A stretch of DNA of 49,979 nt from Desulfobacteraceae bacterium (GTDB taxonomy: Bacteria > Desulfobacterota > Desulfobacteria > Desulfobacterales > Desulfosalsimonadaceae). The translations under genes and the position numbers were made by a program. The stretch covers positions 1 to 49,979 of the forward strand of contig JAABUA010000018.1 in NCBI GenBank assembly GCA_011389515.1, given 5' to 3'. Under the pieces are notes generated by a model. That model saw only the letters and a program-made list of their open reading frames with translations, made no database searches and was not told the DNA's origin. Of this stretch, positions 28,020-36,560 are shown in pieces; position 1 is the first letter of the stretch, and every line of letters starts with the position of its first letter.

Positions 28020-29240
28020 CTACAGGTGATGTGCACCCGTTATCATCAGGCTGTCATTGGCGCCGTCCTCAATCATGCCGGCGCGGGCATCGCGGAAAAA
28101 CTTTTCCACCGGGTATTCCCGGCTGACGCCGTTGCCCCCGAAAATCTGGATCGCCTCGCTGGTCACTTCCAGCGCCATGTTGGTGCAGAACACCTTGGCC
28201 GCGATGGAGTATTCGATTTTCGGCGGCGTGTTGTTGTAGTTGTAGATCATGGCCGCCCGGGACAGGGCCCGGCCGGCTTCGATGTTCATGAACATTTTGA
28301 ACAGCTTGTGCTTGATGAGCTGGTGCTGAAAAATCGGCTTCCCCCCCTGGATGCGCTGCTTGCTGTAGGCCAGGGCCTCTTCGTACGCTGCCCGCGCCAC
28401 GCCAACAAACATAGCCCCCATGGCGGCATTGGCAGTGGAAAGGGTAACATCGAGCATGGCGCTGTAGCTTTCCTCGTCCACCAGCATGTATTCTTTCGGC
28501 ACGCGCACGCCGTCAAAATAGATCTCCCCCTGGTTCAGGGCCCGCTGCCCCATTTTGTCCAGGGGTTTCCCTTTCCGCACGCCGGGCAGATCCAGGGGAA
28601 CGATGCATATGCCGCCGCCTGCCATGCCCTGAGACGGGTCTATGGTCAAATATACCAGGGAATGCGTGGCGATGCTGCCGTTGGACACCCAGGCCGCCTT
28701 CTGCCCTTCCACGATGTAATGATCCCCGTCGAGACGGGCGGTAACCTGTCCGGAGATCTTCGGATCGGTAAACTCCGGCGTGAACGGACAGAGGGTATCG
28801 GTGCCATGGTCGGGCTCGGTGATCCCCCAGCAGCCGATGATGGACGCATCCTTGCAGTCGCAGAAAGGTTCTATGATTTCCTCGATCAGCCGGTCCGTAG
28901 GGACCATGGAGGCGAAAAAGGCCGGGAAGCAGGAAACGCCCAGACCGATGGCGAAGTCAACACTCCCCCACGCCATCTCTTCCAAGACGATATGGGATTC
29001 GATGGGGTCCGTGGCGATCCCGCCGTAGGTATCGGGAATAAAAATTGTATGGTACCCCAGGTCGTAGCCTTTCTTCATGGTGTTCCAGAATATATCGCTT
29101 TCAATGACTTTGTCGGGCGGCATTGCGTCAAGCGCAATACTTGCGGGACGCAGCACATCTTTGGCGAAACGGTGGGTTTCCTCCTTGATGGAAACCTGTT
29201 CCGGGGTGAGTTCAAAATTCAAATCCGTATATAATGCCAT
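28020..29240 (-). CDS. acyl-CoA dehydrogenase with Asp at the usual catalytic Glu position
   Basis: 406 aa from the ATG at 29240 (GAGGG seven bases upstream). N-terminal helices, a beta-domain (CWGITEPDHGTD, AAWVSNGSIA) and C-terminal helices match the family. The FAD-binding QIFGGNGVSREYP is intact. In many family members the base is Glu in a YEGT-like motif near the C-terminus; here the sequence is MIEDGANDS, so Asp392 aligns with it. Some alicyclic acyl-CoA dehydrogenases are recalled to use Asp, which needs checking. It would oxidise the CoA ester made by the upstream ligase, passing electrons to ETF or a ferredoxin-like carrier. Confidence 0.9.
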   Translation of the reverse strand: MALYTDLNFELTPEQVSIKEETHRFAKDVLRPASIALDAMPPDKVIESDIFWNTMKKGYDLGYHTIFIPDTYGGIATDPIESHIVLEEMAWGSVDFAIGLGVSCFPAFFASMVPTDRLIEEIIEPFCDCKDASIIGCWGITEPDHGTDTLCPFTPEFTDPKISGQVTARLDGDHYIVEGQKAAWVSNGSIATHSLVYLTIDPSQGMAGGGICIVPLDLPGVRKGKPLDKMGQRALNQGEIYFDGVRVPKEYMLVDEESYSAMLDVTLSTANAAMGAMFVGVARAAYEEALAYSKQRIQGGKPIFQHQLIKHKLFKMFMNIEAGRALSRAAMIYNYNNTPPKIEYSIAAKVFCTNMALEVTSEAIQIFGGNGVSREYPVEKFFRDARAGMIEDGANDSLMITGAHHL

Positions 29241-29308
29241 CCTTATTTCCCTCTTGTTTGAAGTTCGCAAAAACGAAGCCGGATTTTACTACGCTTCCAT
29301 CCCGGCGG

Positions 29309-30922
29309 TTATTTATACTTTTCATAGGAGAAAACGTTTTTTGCATCCGGCAAAAATTCGGTTTTCAGCAGGCGGTCCAGGGCTTTTTCGGAAACGGTTT
29401 TGGGTATTTCTTCCACAACCTGAAGATACGAAGGAATAAAATTGGGCTCCAGGTCTTTTCTGCATTTTTCGTATATCCGGGCGGGGTCCGGCGTGTTTCC
29501 CGGATGCGGCGCAACAGCCGCGACCAGATCGCTTTCCCCGGGCGCACCGGATGCAGCGGGAACGCCGTATACGCACACCTCGCTGATCTCCGGAATTTCG
29601 CCGATAACCTTTTCGATATAATCCGGCTGGATAAAATCGCCTGCGCGCCGGAGCTCGGAACCTTTCCGGCACTGAAAATAATACCAGCCGTCCTTGTCCT
29701 TTTTCACCAGGTCGCCGGTTCGCAGCCAGCCGCCCCGGGTTTTTTCCTCGGATGCGTCGGGCAGGCCATGGTAATCCACCTTGGTCTCCCCCCGGGTCAT
29801 CCGGATGATCAACTCACCGGCCTCACCGTCGGGCACTGGGTTGTCATTGTCGTCAACGACCTTGAATTCCATCATCCCCGGCAGCGGCTTGCCGAAGGAA
29901 CCGATGGGCCCCTTGCCCGGCGGCTTGTATGCGAATCCGCCCTCTACAGCTGCATACCATTCGAGTATTTTCACATCGAAGCGTTTTTCAAAGTCTTCCC
30001 AGATGGATGCGGGCGTACCTGCGCTGATCACTGTCTTTACCGGATTGTCAGCGTCGTTTTCCTTTTCCGGCTCATTGTAGATGCCGGCCATCATGCCGCC
30101 AAGAACGGAAAACGAGGTGCACCCGTATTTTCTCGTGATATCCCAGATGCGTGTCTTGGTGAATTTGGCGCTCAAAACAGCCTTGGTACCTGTACTGATA
30201 CTGGGAAACAGGGTCACCGCCTGGGCATTGCCGTGGGTCAGCGATAAACCGGTGTACAAAACATCGCTGGGCGTGTATTTCCATACCAACCGGGTAGCGA
30301 TATTATACAGCCCGAAACGGTTGTTGCGTATCATGACGCCCTTTGGGTCGCCCGTGGTGCCGGATGTATATATAATTTCCATGGGATGCCTTACGTCCAT
30401 AATCTGCTGCGCAACGACATCCCAGGCGTCCTTTTCCAGGGTTTCATTGAGCGCCGGGTAGTCCGGCGACACGACCGTATCCTGTTCCGGCCGGTATGCC
30501 ACGGAAATCAGACGGATATTGGGGACCTGACCCGCCACTTCCGTGAGCTGCCCAAGCAGTTCACCGGAAACAAAAACCGCCTTTGCCCCGGAATTGGCCA
30601 GCAAAAACCGCAGCCGGTCCCCGCGGCTGCGGGGATCGATGGGAACCATGACGGCCCCGATCACCGGCCCGGCCAGCATCGCGTATACAAATTCCGCGTG
30701 GTTGCGCATAAATACCGCGTAGCTGTCCCCCTTGCCGATTCCGTTATCCAGAAACAGGCGGGCAATCTTGTTGGACTGCGAATAAAGGTCTTTGTAGGTA
30801 ACGATGTCTTCGCCGTGCACGCCGTTTTCAAAAACGAGCACTTCCTTGTCGGGCTTCTCTTCCGCCTTTATTTCCACCAGATGGGATGCAATCGCCTGAT
30901 TCAGGTGGGCTTTCGTACTCAT
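29309..30922 (-). CDS. AMP-forming acyl-CoA ligase
   Basis: 537 aa, with GGGAGG before the ATG. The P-loop YTSGTTGDPKGVM (near 185-197), the EWYAAVEGG substrate/AMP motif, TGD in LRTGDLVKK and the hinge region are present. The C-terminal catalytic-lysine motif reads PKTVSEKALDR, a variant of PKTxxGK. It is nearest in pattern to the CaiC/crotonobetaine and aryl/short-chain CoA ligase group, so the acid may be a short or cyclic one. It activates the substrate for the dehydrogenase directly downstream (68-bp gap). Confidence 0.92.
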   Translation of the reverse strand: MSTKAHLNQAIASHLVEIKAEEKPDKEVLVFENGVHGEDIVTYKDLYSQSNKIARLFLDNGIGKGDSYAVFMRNHAEFVYAMLAGPVIGAVMVPIDPRSRGDRLRFLLANSGAKAVFVSGELLGQLTEVAGQVPNIRLISVAYRPEQDTVVSPDYPALNETLEKDAWDVVAQQIMDVRHPMEIIYTSGTTGDPKGVMIRNNRFGLYNIATRLVWKYTPSDVLYTGLSLTHGNAQAVTLFPSISTGTKAVLSAKFTKTRIWDITRKYGCTSFSVLGGMMAGIYNEPEKENDADNPVKTVISAGTPASIWEDFEKRFDVKILEWYAAVEGGFAYKPPGKGPIGSFGKPLPGMMEFKVVDDNDNPVPDGEAGELIIRMTRGETKVDYHGLPDASEEKTRGGWLRTGDLVKKDKDGWYYFQCRKGSELRRAGDFIQPDYIEKVIGEIPEISEVCVYGVPAASGAPGESDLVAAVAPHPGNTPDPARIYEKCRKDLEPNFIPSYLQVVEEIPKTVSEKALDRLLKTEFLPDAKNVFSYEKYK

Positions 30923-30958
30923 TGTCTGCCTCCCTTAAAAAATGATATACCATGGGCG

Positions 30959-31609
30959 CTAATCCTCGACCGCGCCGATAAAACCGCGGTTGTACGTCGG
31001 AAACTCCTTGTCGAAGATCTCATCCCAGTGCTCCTTGGTCCAGTATTCATGGCGGTCAAAATAGGGATTTTTCTTGGCTGCGCTCACGGATACGCTGATG
31101 GCGATATCCACATCCGTGATGATTTCCATGGCCATGGCGGCAAAAGCCAGGGTGGAAAACACCCGGCAGTGCAATCCCAGACGATGGGCCACGCTGGCTG
31201 CCGCATTGGCCGCGATGTTCAGGTTGACGCTTTTGAACATGCAGACGGGGCCGTTGGCGGTGAGGGATTCCACCTCTTCGGCTTTGTTCATCTCGGCGCA
31301 GCTTCGATACCCGCACGCACCGCAATTGTAATTGAAATCCGACTTCCGCTTTTCTCCCATGATCATCAGCGCGCAGGGCTCCTTCATCAACTGGATCAGG
31401 TTTCGCCCGTCCCTTGCCGCAAGGGGGGACATGTCTCCAAGGGAGAAGCAATATTCCGCGATCTGCTCGAGATCGTCTCCCTGCACGGTGATAATTTTTG
31501 TGGTATTCCGGTCATTGAAACGGAAGCTGTTATGGGCCTGCAGCGCCATCAACTCAACGGCCCTGTCCAGACCGTTTTGCACAAGATCCGTCATTTCCCT
31601 GATTGGCAT
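30959..31609 (-). CDS. DUF2148 iron-sulfur protein A
   Basis: 216 aa from the ATG at 31609, with GGGAGGAA upstream; a longer frame to 31645 is not supported. DUF2148 family: a cluster C96-x2-C99-x4-C104 (CGACGYRSC) and a fourth C123 in GPVCMFKS could bind one 4Fe-4S cluster. The next segment is small-residue rich (NIAANAAASVAHRLG). The family is common in anaerobes and its function is unknown. It is paired with a second DUF2148 gene 42 bp upstream and lies before the ligase, so it probably serves the acyl-CoA pathway as an electron carrier or oxidoreductase. Confidence 0.82.
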   Translation of the reverse strand: MPIREMTDLVQNGLDRAVELMALQAHNSFRFNDRNTTKIITVQGDDLEQIAEYCFSLGDMSPLAARDGRNLIQLMKEPCALMIMGEKRKSDFNYNCGACGYRSCAEMNKAEEVESLTANGPVCMFKSVNLNIAANAAASVAHRLGLHCRVFSTLAFAAMAMEIITDVDIAISVSVSAAKKNPYFDRHEYWTKEHWDEIFDKEFPTYNRGFIGAVED

Positions 31610-31651
31610 GGTTATTCCTCCCGTGGTATTGATTTTACGATCCAAACGGCT

Positions 31652-32323
31652 TCAGCTGTAGATGGAGCGGAACTGCGGCCATAAGCGCTGAATCATGCGG
31701 TCGTTCATGGTCCGCTGGTTAATTTCGTCATACCGTCTCGGGATGTCCCGGAAAGGGCTTTTTTCCGTAACGGAAATGGCGAAACCGATCGCAAAACCGG
31801 TTTTCTGGGGCAGCAGGCGCATCCGCATGGCCGCCGCGCCGACCGACCAGTACACGCCATAGTCTATGCCGAGATTGCGCGCCTGGGATATCATGCCGTC
31901 GATGGCATAGGCGATATTGGTCGCCCGGAAAATGCACAGCGGCCCATTAAAGGCAACATCCGGGTCAACCGGCAGCCTTTCCGCCTCCTTGAAATATTCG
32001 CAGACCAGCTTTCCACACATGTTGCAGTTGATGTCCGCCGGATCGGATACACACCGGAGGGAAGTTGCGATCATGACCGCATCCGCGTCCCGGAGCATGG
32101 CCGCATCCCGCCGGAAAAACCCCCAGCTTTTTTTTGCCTCGGCCATTCGTTCGAGCTCCTGGCAGAGGTCCTCGATATCGCAGGGGTCGTCGAACACGTG
32201 AATCGTGCATTCCCCGACACCGCCCACCCGGGGGGAGGTCGTTCCGGATGCAAGAATCAAGCGCGCAGCGGCCTTGACTGCATCTGTTCTGTCTGTTTCG
32301 AACTGTTTCATGCTTCGTTCCAT
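31652..32323 (-). CDS. DUF2148 iron-sulfur protein B
   Basis: 223 aa from the ATG at 32323, five bases after AGGAGG. Same family as its neighbour: C100-x2-C103-x4-C108 (CNMCGKLVC) and C130 in GPLCIFRA, with a following NIAYAIDGM helix. The two proteins are clearly diverged paralogues, which suggests a heterodimer instead of simple duplication for dosage (inference). It begins 9 bp after the SCP2 gene, so the order SCP2, B, A, ligase looks like one transcript. Confidence 0.82.
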   Translation of the reverse strand: MERSMKQFETDRTDAVKAAARLILASGTTSPRVGGVGECTIHVFDDPCDIEDLCQELERMAEAKKSWGFFRRDAAMLRDADAVMIATSLRCVSDPADINCNMCGKLVCEYFKEAERLPVDPDVAFNGPLCIFRATNIAYAIDGMISQARNLGIDYGVYWSVGAAAMRMRLLPQKTGFAIGFAISVTEKSPFRDIPRRYDEINQRTMNDRMIQRLWPQFRSIYS

Positions 32324-32332
32324 GTTCACCTC

Positions 32333-32746
32333 CTATTTGCTTTGGACGGGCAGGCCGTGGGCCCTTGCATGATCCGGATACATCTCGTAGGCCGGCTTGA
32401 GCAGCGGCAGCAGCTTCAACACCTTGGGCATGGGGCCTTTTGCCTTGATCAGCCCCTTGGCCAGGGCAACCGGCATGCTGATCTCCCTGAGCCAGAACTT
32501 GTGGCAGGTGTCGGCGCTCAGGGTCATTTCTATTGTGGGGGTTTCATTGATATTTCCCCACAGCACCTCCCCCTTTGTGCCGTCCCCGGGGGTCAGCCAC
32601 AAAAAAGCATCCGGGTCGCTGATATTGAACTTGATGACGATCTTTGTCTGCGCAAATTTCGGACCCATTACGGGGTCTTCCATCAGCTTTTCAAAGAGCT
32701 CGCCAAGCACGGTCATCATTTTTTCCTTGCTTTCGAAAACAGCCAT
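32333..32746 (-). CDS. SCP2 sterol-binding domain protein
   Basis: 137 aa from the ATG at 32746, with GGAGAG upstream; longer frames to 32818 are unlikely. It is a single SCP2 domain: KIVIKFNISDPDAFLWL strands, then TIEMTLSADTCHKF and a LAKGLIKAKGPM helix near the end. SCP2 domains bind hydrophobic acyl-CoA or sterol-like ligands and may hold the substrate for the cluster enzymes, here together with an SCP2-type thiolase. It is the first structural gene after tetR (gap about 110 bp). Confidence 0.85.
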   Translation of the reverse strand: MAVFESKEKMMTVLGELFEKLMEDPVMGPKFAQTKIVIKFNISDPDAFLWLTPGDGTKGEVLWGNINETPTIEMTLSADTCHKFWLREISMPVALAKGLIKAKGPMPKVLKLLPLLKPAYEMYPDHARAHGLPVQSK

Positions 32747-32855
32747 GTTTTTTCTCTCCCCCTTACGGTTTTTGTGTTCACTGATTCCCGCACAGAACAT
32801 CGTTTTACTTCTGCGCACACGGTTACGATCCTTACTCCTGCAGAAGGCTTTCTAT

Positions 32856-33473
32856 TTACCTGCCGGCTTCCCTGTCAGCAGGGAACAACAGGCCCTTTAC
32901 CGCTTTTTCAAGCGTATCTAAAGCCCACAGGCGGGAATGCCCCCCCGGCGCAAGAAACCAACGGGTTGCGATCCCCTGGTAAATGGCGCTGATGCCTCTT
33001 GCGGCACTTTCACAGTCAATGTCGTGAAATTTCCCCTGGTCTACCCCCTGGACAATGGCGTCTTTGAGCAAAACCACCCAGTTGTTCACCCAGTCATGAA
33101 ATATTTTCCGGTACTCGTCATCATGCACGGCAATGGACATGAAATCGAACAACACCGGATACCCGATAAATCCGTCCGGGTCCTCCGGGTTGTACAGCCA
33201 GTCAAAAGAAAGCAGCTTTTCAAGCGGGTCGTCGAACCGGTCCATGGTTTCCTTTCCCCTGGTAAAAATGCGCTCAAAAAACTCGGTGAATGCGGCAAGG
33301 AACAATTCCCGCTTGGACTTGTAGTAGTGCGTGAGTCCCCCCTTGGATAATCCCGAGGCCCGGCATATGTCATCAAGGGTAACATTGGCGCACCCCTGCG
33401 CGGAGATGGTTTGCAAAGCGGCTTCCAGTATCTGGGACCTGCGGATGGTTTCAAGCGCTATGATGGGGGGCAT
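32856..33473 (-). CDS. TetR-family regulator
   Basis: 205 aa from the ATG at 33473, with GGAG eight bases upstream; a longer frame to 33527 is less likely. The HTH is at about 12-55 (ILEAALQTISAQG, DDICRASGLSKGGLTHYYKSK in parts). The rest is a typical helical ligand domain. It lies at the head of the acyl-CoA cluster on the same strand and is the obvious local regulator, acting on the palindrome at 33619-33636. The effector is probably an acyl-CoA made by the cluster (inference). Confidence 0.92.
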   Translation of the reverse strand: MPPIIALETIRRSQILEAALQTISAQGCANVTLDDICRASGLSKGGLTHYYKSKRELFLAAFTEFFERIFTRGKETMDRFDDPLEKLLSFDWLYNPEDPDGFIGYPVLFDFMSIAVHDDEYRKIFHDWVNNWVVLLKDAIVQGVDQGKFHDIDCESAARGISAIYQGIATRWFLAPGGHSRLWALDTLEKAVKGLLFPADREAGR

Positions 33474-33809
33474 AAATGGCTCCGATAAATGACTTCGGGG
33501 GAACAGATTGCCGGGCATGCCTGACAATCATTGTTTTAAAGAAAAAACAACGTTTTTGAAAATAAAAATAAAACTGGCAGAAAAACTACCGAAGGCAAAC
33601 CGACCTATCAGTCGAAAAACCGACTGGCCAGTCGGTGATTAATCGATACCCTTTTCCAAAACGCCTTGTCAAGGATTTTTTTCAGTAAGCGCCGCCAGAA
33701 CAGGCGTTATTTGTCGCATGATTTTTTAAAATACGGTAGAATGATTTTGTTCGAAAATGTGCCCGAAACCTGCAAAAAAAAACAGCATGACACCACCCAC
33801 GGAGGCATC
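33474..33809. other. divergent intergenic region with TetR operator
   Basis: About 336 bases between the TetR gene and the chosen start of the P-loop gene. Besides the palindrome at 33619-33636 it holds an AT-rich tract (33537-33580) and other in-frame starts for the P-loop protein at 33666 and 33741, which are not supported by ribosome sites. No other gene is seen. Confidence 0.55.
33619..33636. promoter_or_regulatory. 18-bp perfect palindrome, probable TetR operator
   Basis: ACCGACTGGCCAGTCGGT is self-complementary over its full 18 bases. It is typical in length and symmetry for a TetR operator, and a half-site-like CAGTCG at 33609-33614 lies just before. It is placed between the divergent tetR and P-loop genes, so it may control both directions. 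Confidence 0.75.
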
Positions 33810-34244
33810 GTGATCCACAATGTCATCGGCCCGCCGGGCTCAGGAAAGACAACGTATATCCGCAGCCGTTTCGGATTTTCTCCGCCGATAAAGCAAATCG
33901 ACCCTGAGGTCTTTGATGAATTCGTAAAAAGAAAAGTGTTCGAGCACACCGGTTTGAATCTGAAAATAAACCGCTATCTTGCGGAAAGCGGGGAACCAAT
34001 CGCCACCATATGGTTTCAGACGCGCATACCGGTATGCTTTTACCGGATACTCAGGGATTTCTGGAAGGGGAAAACGTCTTTGAAGCAGACCAACAGCCGG
34101 ATCAAAATTTTGTGCTACTACCACAGGAACGCTGAAGATATCTACCTTCCGGGAAACCACGAGAAAAACAATCTCGTGGTCATTCGCACGACAAGCCCGG
34201 CCACGGCTTTTGTCCGGGAAAAAATAAAAAAACGATTCGGCTGA
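33810..34244 (+). CDS. small P-loop NTPase
   Basis: 144 aa from a GTG at 33810, with GGAGG four bases upstream; an ATG at 33741 would give 167 aa, so the start is uncertain. The Walker A motif GPPGSGKTT lies at the start, and the rest carries basic residues and a mixed helix-strand pattern (IKQIDPEVFDEF, TRIPVCFYRILRDF). A small kinase of the AAA_33/zeta/uridine-kinase-like group is possible, but I do not recognise the family. It is divergent from tetR and 61 bp ahead of the aminotransferase, so likely the first gene of that operon. Confidence 0.62.
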   Translation: MIHNVIGPPGSGKTTYIRSRFGFSPPIKQIDPEVFDEFVKRKVFEHTGLNLKINRYLAESGEPIATIWFQTRIPVCFYRILRDFWKGKTSLKQTNSRIKILCYYHRNAEDIYLPGNHEKNNLVVIRTTSPATAFVREKIKKRFG

Positions 34245-34305
34245 AGGCAGCTGGAAGAAAAACGGCTGCAGGATCTACAGCCACGGCGTACGGGAGGTGA
34301 AAAAA

Positions 34306-35565
34306 ATGACATCGCAGCCGTTGAGCGCTACCAAGCAAGCCGTTTTTGAACGATTTTCCAGGCACGTATCCTCAGGCAAGGCCGCTTTTTTTTTGCAAAC
34401 CGGTATACCCCTTGTCTTTGGGAAACGCGAAGGGCCTTACATATGGGACATCGACGGAGACAAACGCCTGATCGACTGCCACTGCAACGGCGGCGTCTAC
34501 AACCTGGGTCACCGGCACCCGGAAATCATCTCCACGCTGGTTGAAGCCGCCAGTCGTCTGGACATCGGCAACCATCATTTTGTCAGCATGGAAAAAGCAG
34601 CGCTTGCCGAAGCCCTGGCAGATGTTTCCCCCGGAAATCTCGAGTGCGTGGTGTTCGGGGTCAGCGGCGGGGAAGCCATTGATACGGCGATTAAAATCGC
34701 TCGAAAAGCCACCGGCAGAAAAGGCGTGATCTCGGCTGCCGGGGGATATCACGGCCATACCGGGCTGGCCCTCGCCGCAGGCGATCCGAAATTCAAGGCG
34801 CCTTTTCTTTCTGATTCATCCGATTTTTTGCAGGTGCCGTTTAACGACGCGGCAGCACTTGAGGCTGCCGTGGACAAGAATACCGCAGCCGTCGTGCTGG
34901 AAACGATTCCCGCCACTTTAGGCATGCCCATGCCCGTGGAAGATTATTATCGGAAGGTGAAACAGTGTTGCGAAAAAAACGGCACGCTTCTGATCATCGA
35001 CGAAGTGCAGGCCGGACTGGGACGAACAGGGCGGTTCTGGGGAATCGAACACTACGGCATCGTTCCGGACATGATCGTTTCGGCCAAGGGGCTTGGCGGA
35101 GGAATCTACCCGGTTACGGCCACCATCATCCGGAAAGATCTGGAATTTGTTTTTCACGATGATCCCTTCATTCACGTGTCCACTACCGGCGGAGCCGATA
35201 TCGGGTGTGTGGTGGCCCGCAAAGTCATTGAAATTTCAGCAGCACCTTCTTTCCTGGAAAATGTGAATCAGCTTGCAGGCATTTTCGCGGGAGGTATGGC
35301 AGAAATTGCCCGGGAATTTCCCGGCCTGTTTACCGGGTTCCGGCAAAACGGGCTCATGTGTGGAATTCAGACCGCCGATCCGGGTTACGGTCCGCTGATG
35401 TCCAAGGCTTGCTACGACGCGGGCCTGCTTTGCATTTATGCGGGCAATGACCCATCGGTGCTGCAGTTTCTGCCCCCTCTGATAACGGAAAAAGAGACAG
35501 CCGAAGAAATCCTAACGCGCCTTCATGAGGCGTTTTCCATTACTCAAAACTTTATCAATGCCTGA
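34306..35565 (+). CDS. class III pyridoxal-phosphate aminotransferase
   Basis: 419 aa from the ATG at 34306, with GGGAGG eight bases upstream. Class III features: GYHGHT binding loop, DEVQAGLGRTG (Asp binding the PLP ring nitrogen) and the Schiff-base lysine in SAKGLGGG. The N-terminal YIWDIDGDKRLIDCHCNGGVYNLGHRHPE segment (shown in part) follows the ornithine/4-aminobutyrate/diaminobutyrate aminotransferase pattern. The amino donor and acceptor are unknown. The next gene overlaps its end, so they are co-translated. Confidence 0.93.
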   Translation: MTSQPLSATKQAVFERFSRHVSSGKAAFFLQTGIPLVFGKREGPYIWDIDGDKRLIDCHCNGGVYNLGHRHPEIISTLVEAASRLDIGNHHFVSMEKAALAEALADVSPGNLECVVFGVSGGEAIDTAIKIARKATGRKGVISAAGGYHGHTGLALAAGDPKFKAPFLSDSSDFLQVPFNDAAALEAAVDKNTAAVVLETIPATLGMPMPVEDYYRKVKQCCEKNGTLLIIDEVQAGLGRTGRFWGIEHYGIVPDMIVSAKGLGGGIYPVTATIIRKDLEFVFHDDPFIHVSTTGGADIGCVVARKVIEISAAPSFLENVNQLAGIFAGGMAEIAREFPGLFTGFRQNGLMCGIQTADPGYGPLMSKACYDAGLLCIYAGNDPSVLQFLPPLITEKETAEEILTRLHEAFSITQNFINA

Positions 35566-36544
35566 TTTTATGACCGATCCTGATCGATTGACCGGAAAAA
35601 TGATCGTGGTGGACCATAAACTACTGGCGGATTTCGAGGATCGCCTCGATCCGGCGTTTCCGGAAAAAAGCGGCATCCAGCCAACCATCCTTGGCTACGG
35701 CGAAATTTCTTCGTCCTTCGTAATCGAGCAGATGCCGGATATCGCGTTCAAACGAATGCCGCCCTTTCCAGGCCGGGATGCTGCAGAAGAATACCGGCGC
35801 ATTGTTGACATTTACTGCCGGCACCTGAAAGAGGACTGCGGCGTAAAGGTGCTCCCCCACACGACCCACAGGATTGAAAACCGTTTCGGTGAACATATCG
35901 TATATGTGGCCCAGCCCCGCCTGGAAGCAGAAACCATCGGCAACCTCCGGCTGAAGCAGAAGGACTTCCGTTACATGGCTGCGATGGTTGCCCGGGTGGC
36001 GGATCGCATTCTTGCCGTCGGGCGTAAAAACCGGGACGGTTTCGGTCTCTCGATCGGCATTGACGGGCAGATATCCAACTGGTGTTTTTTAGGGGAGGCT
36101 TCCGCCCTGGAAGAACCCCTTTATTTCGATATCACCACCCCGCTTTTCCGCGTGAACGGCTCCGAACAACTCGATATCCGGGTTTTTCTGAAAAGCATCC
36201 CGTCTGGCCTGGTGTGGCTGGTCAAGTGGAAATTTCTACAGGAAATCCTGGACCGGTACTACGATACCCGGCAGGTGCTGATCGACCTGGCCGCCAACTT
36301 TCACAAGGAAGGCCGTCAGGATATGATTGATGAGGCCATCGCCGTAATCAATGGAAGGGTGGAGCGCGTTGGATTGACCCCTCCCGTTGCCTCCTTGACG
36401 CGGGACGAAGTGGACAGCTACTATAAAAACGATGCTTTTATATGGGCACTGCTTTTAAGCCTTCGGAGGGCCGACCGGTTCATTTGCACCCGGCTACTGC
36501 GCAGGCGGTATAATTTTATTCTGCCAGGGAAAATTGAACGGTGA
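35558..36544 (+). CDS. DUF6206-type protein, possible kinase-like fold
   Basis: 328 aa; the ATG at 35558 overlaps the aminotransferase stop, while 35570 and 35525 are alternatives, so the start is uncertain. I recognise it as a DUF6206-like protein without a known function. The early GYGEISSSFVIE resembles a glycine-rich loop with following strand. QPRLEAETIGNL and ISNWCFLGEASALEEPLYFDITTPLFR (in part: N, then FDITTP) resemble the hinge, catalytic loop and DxG-like region of phosphotransferases (APH/kinase fold). Activity is not established. It sits between the aminotransferase and the secernin-like hydrolase with almost no gaps. Confidence 0.65.
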   Translation: MPDFMTDPDRLTGKMIVVDHKLLADFEDRLDPAFPEKSGIQPTILGYGEISSSFVIEQMPDIAFKRMPPFPGRDAAEEYRRIVDIYCRHLKEDCGVKVLPHTTHRIENRFGEHIVYVAQPRLEAETIGNLRLKQKDFRYMAAMVARVADRILAVGRKNRDGFGLSIGIDGQISNWCFLGEASALEEPLYFDITTPLFRVNGSEQLDIRVFLKSIPSGLVWLVKWKFLQEILDRYYDTRQVLIDLAANFHKEGRQDMIDEAIAVINGRVERVGLTPPVASLTRDEVDSYYKNDAFIWALLLSLRRADRFICTRLLRRRYNFILPGKIER

Positions 36545-36560
36545 CAAGGCGGGGTGGACT

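Noticed and set aside
27861..29234. 457-aa plus-strand frame opposite the acyl-CoA dehydrogenase
   Set aside because: It is antisense to a conserved gene; GC-rich codon bias creates such frames.
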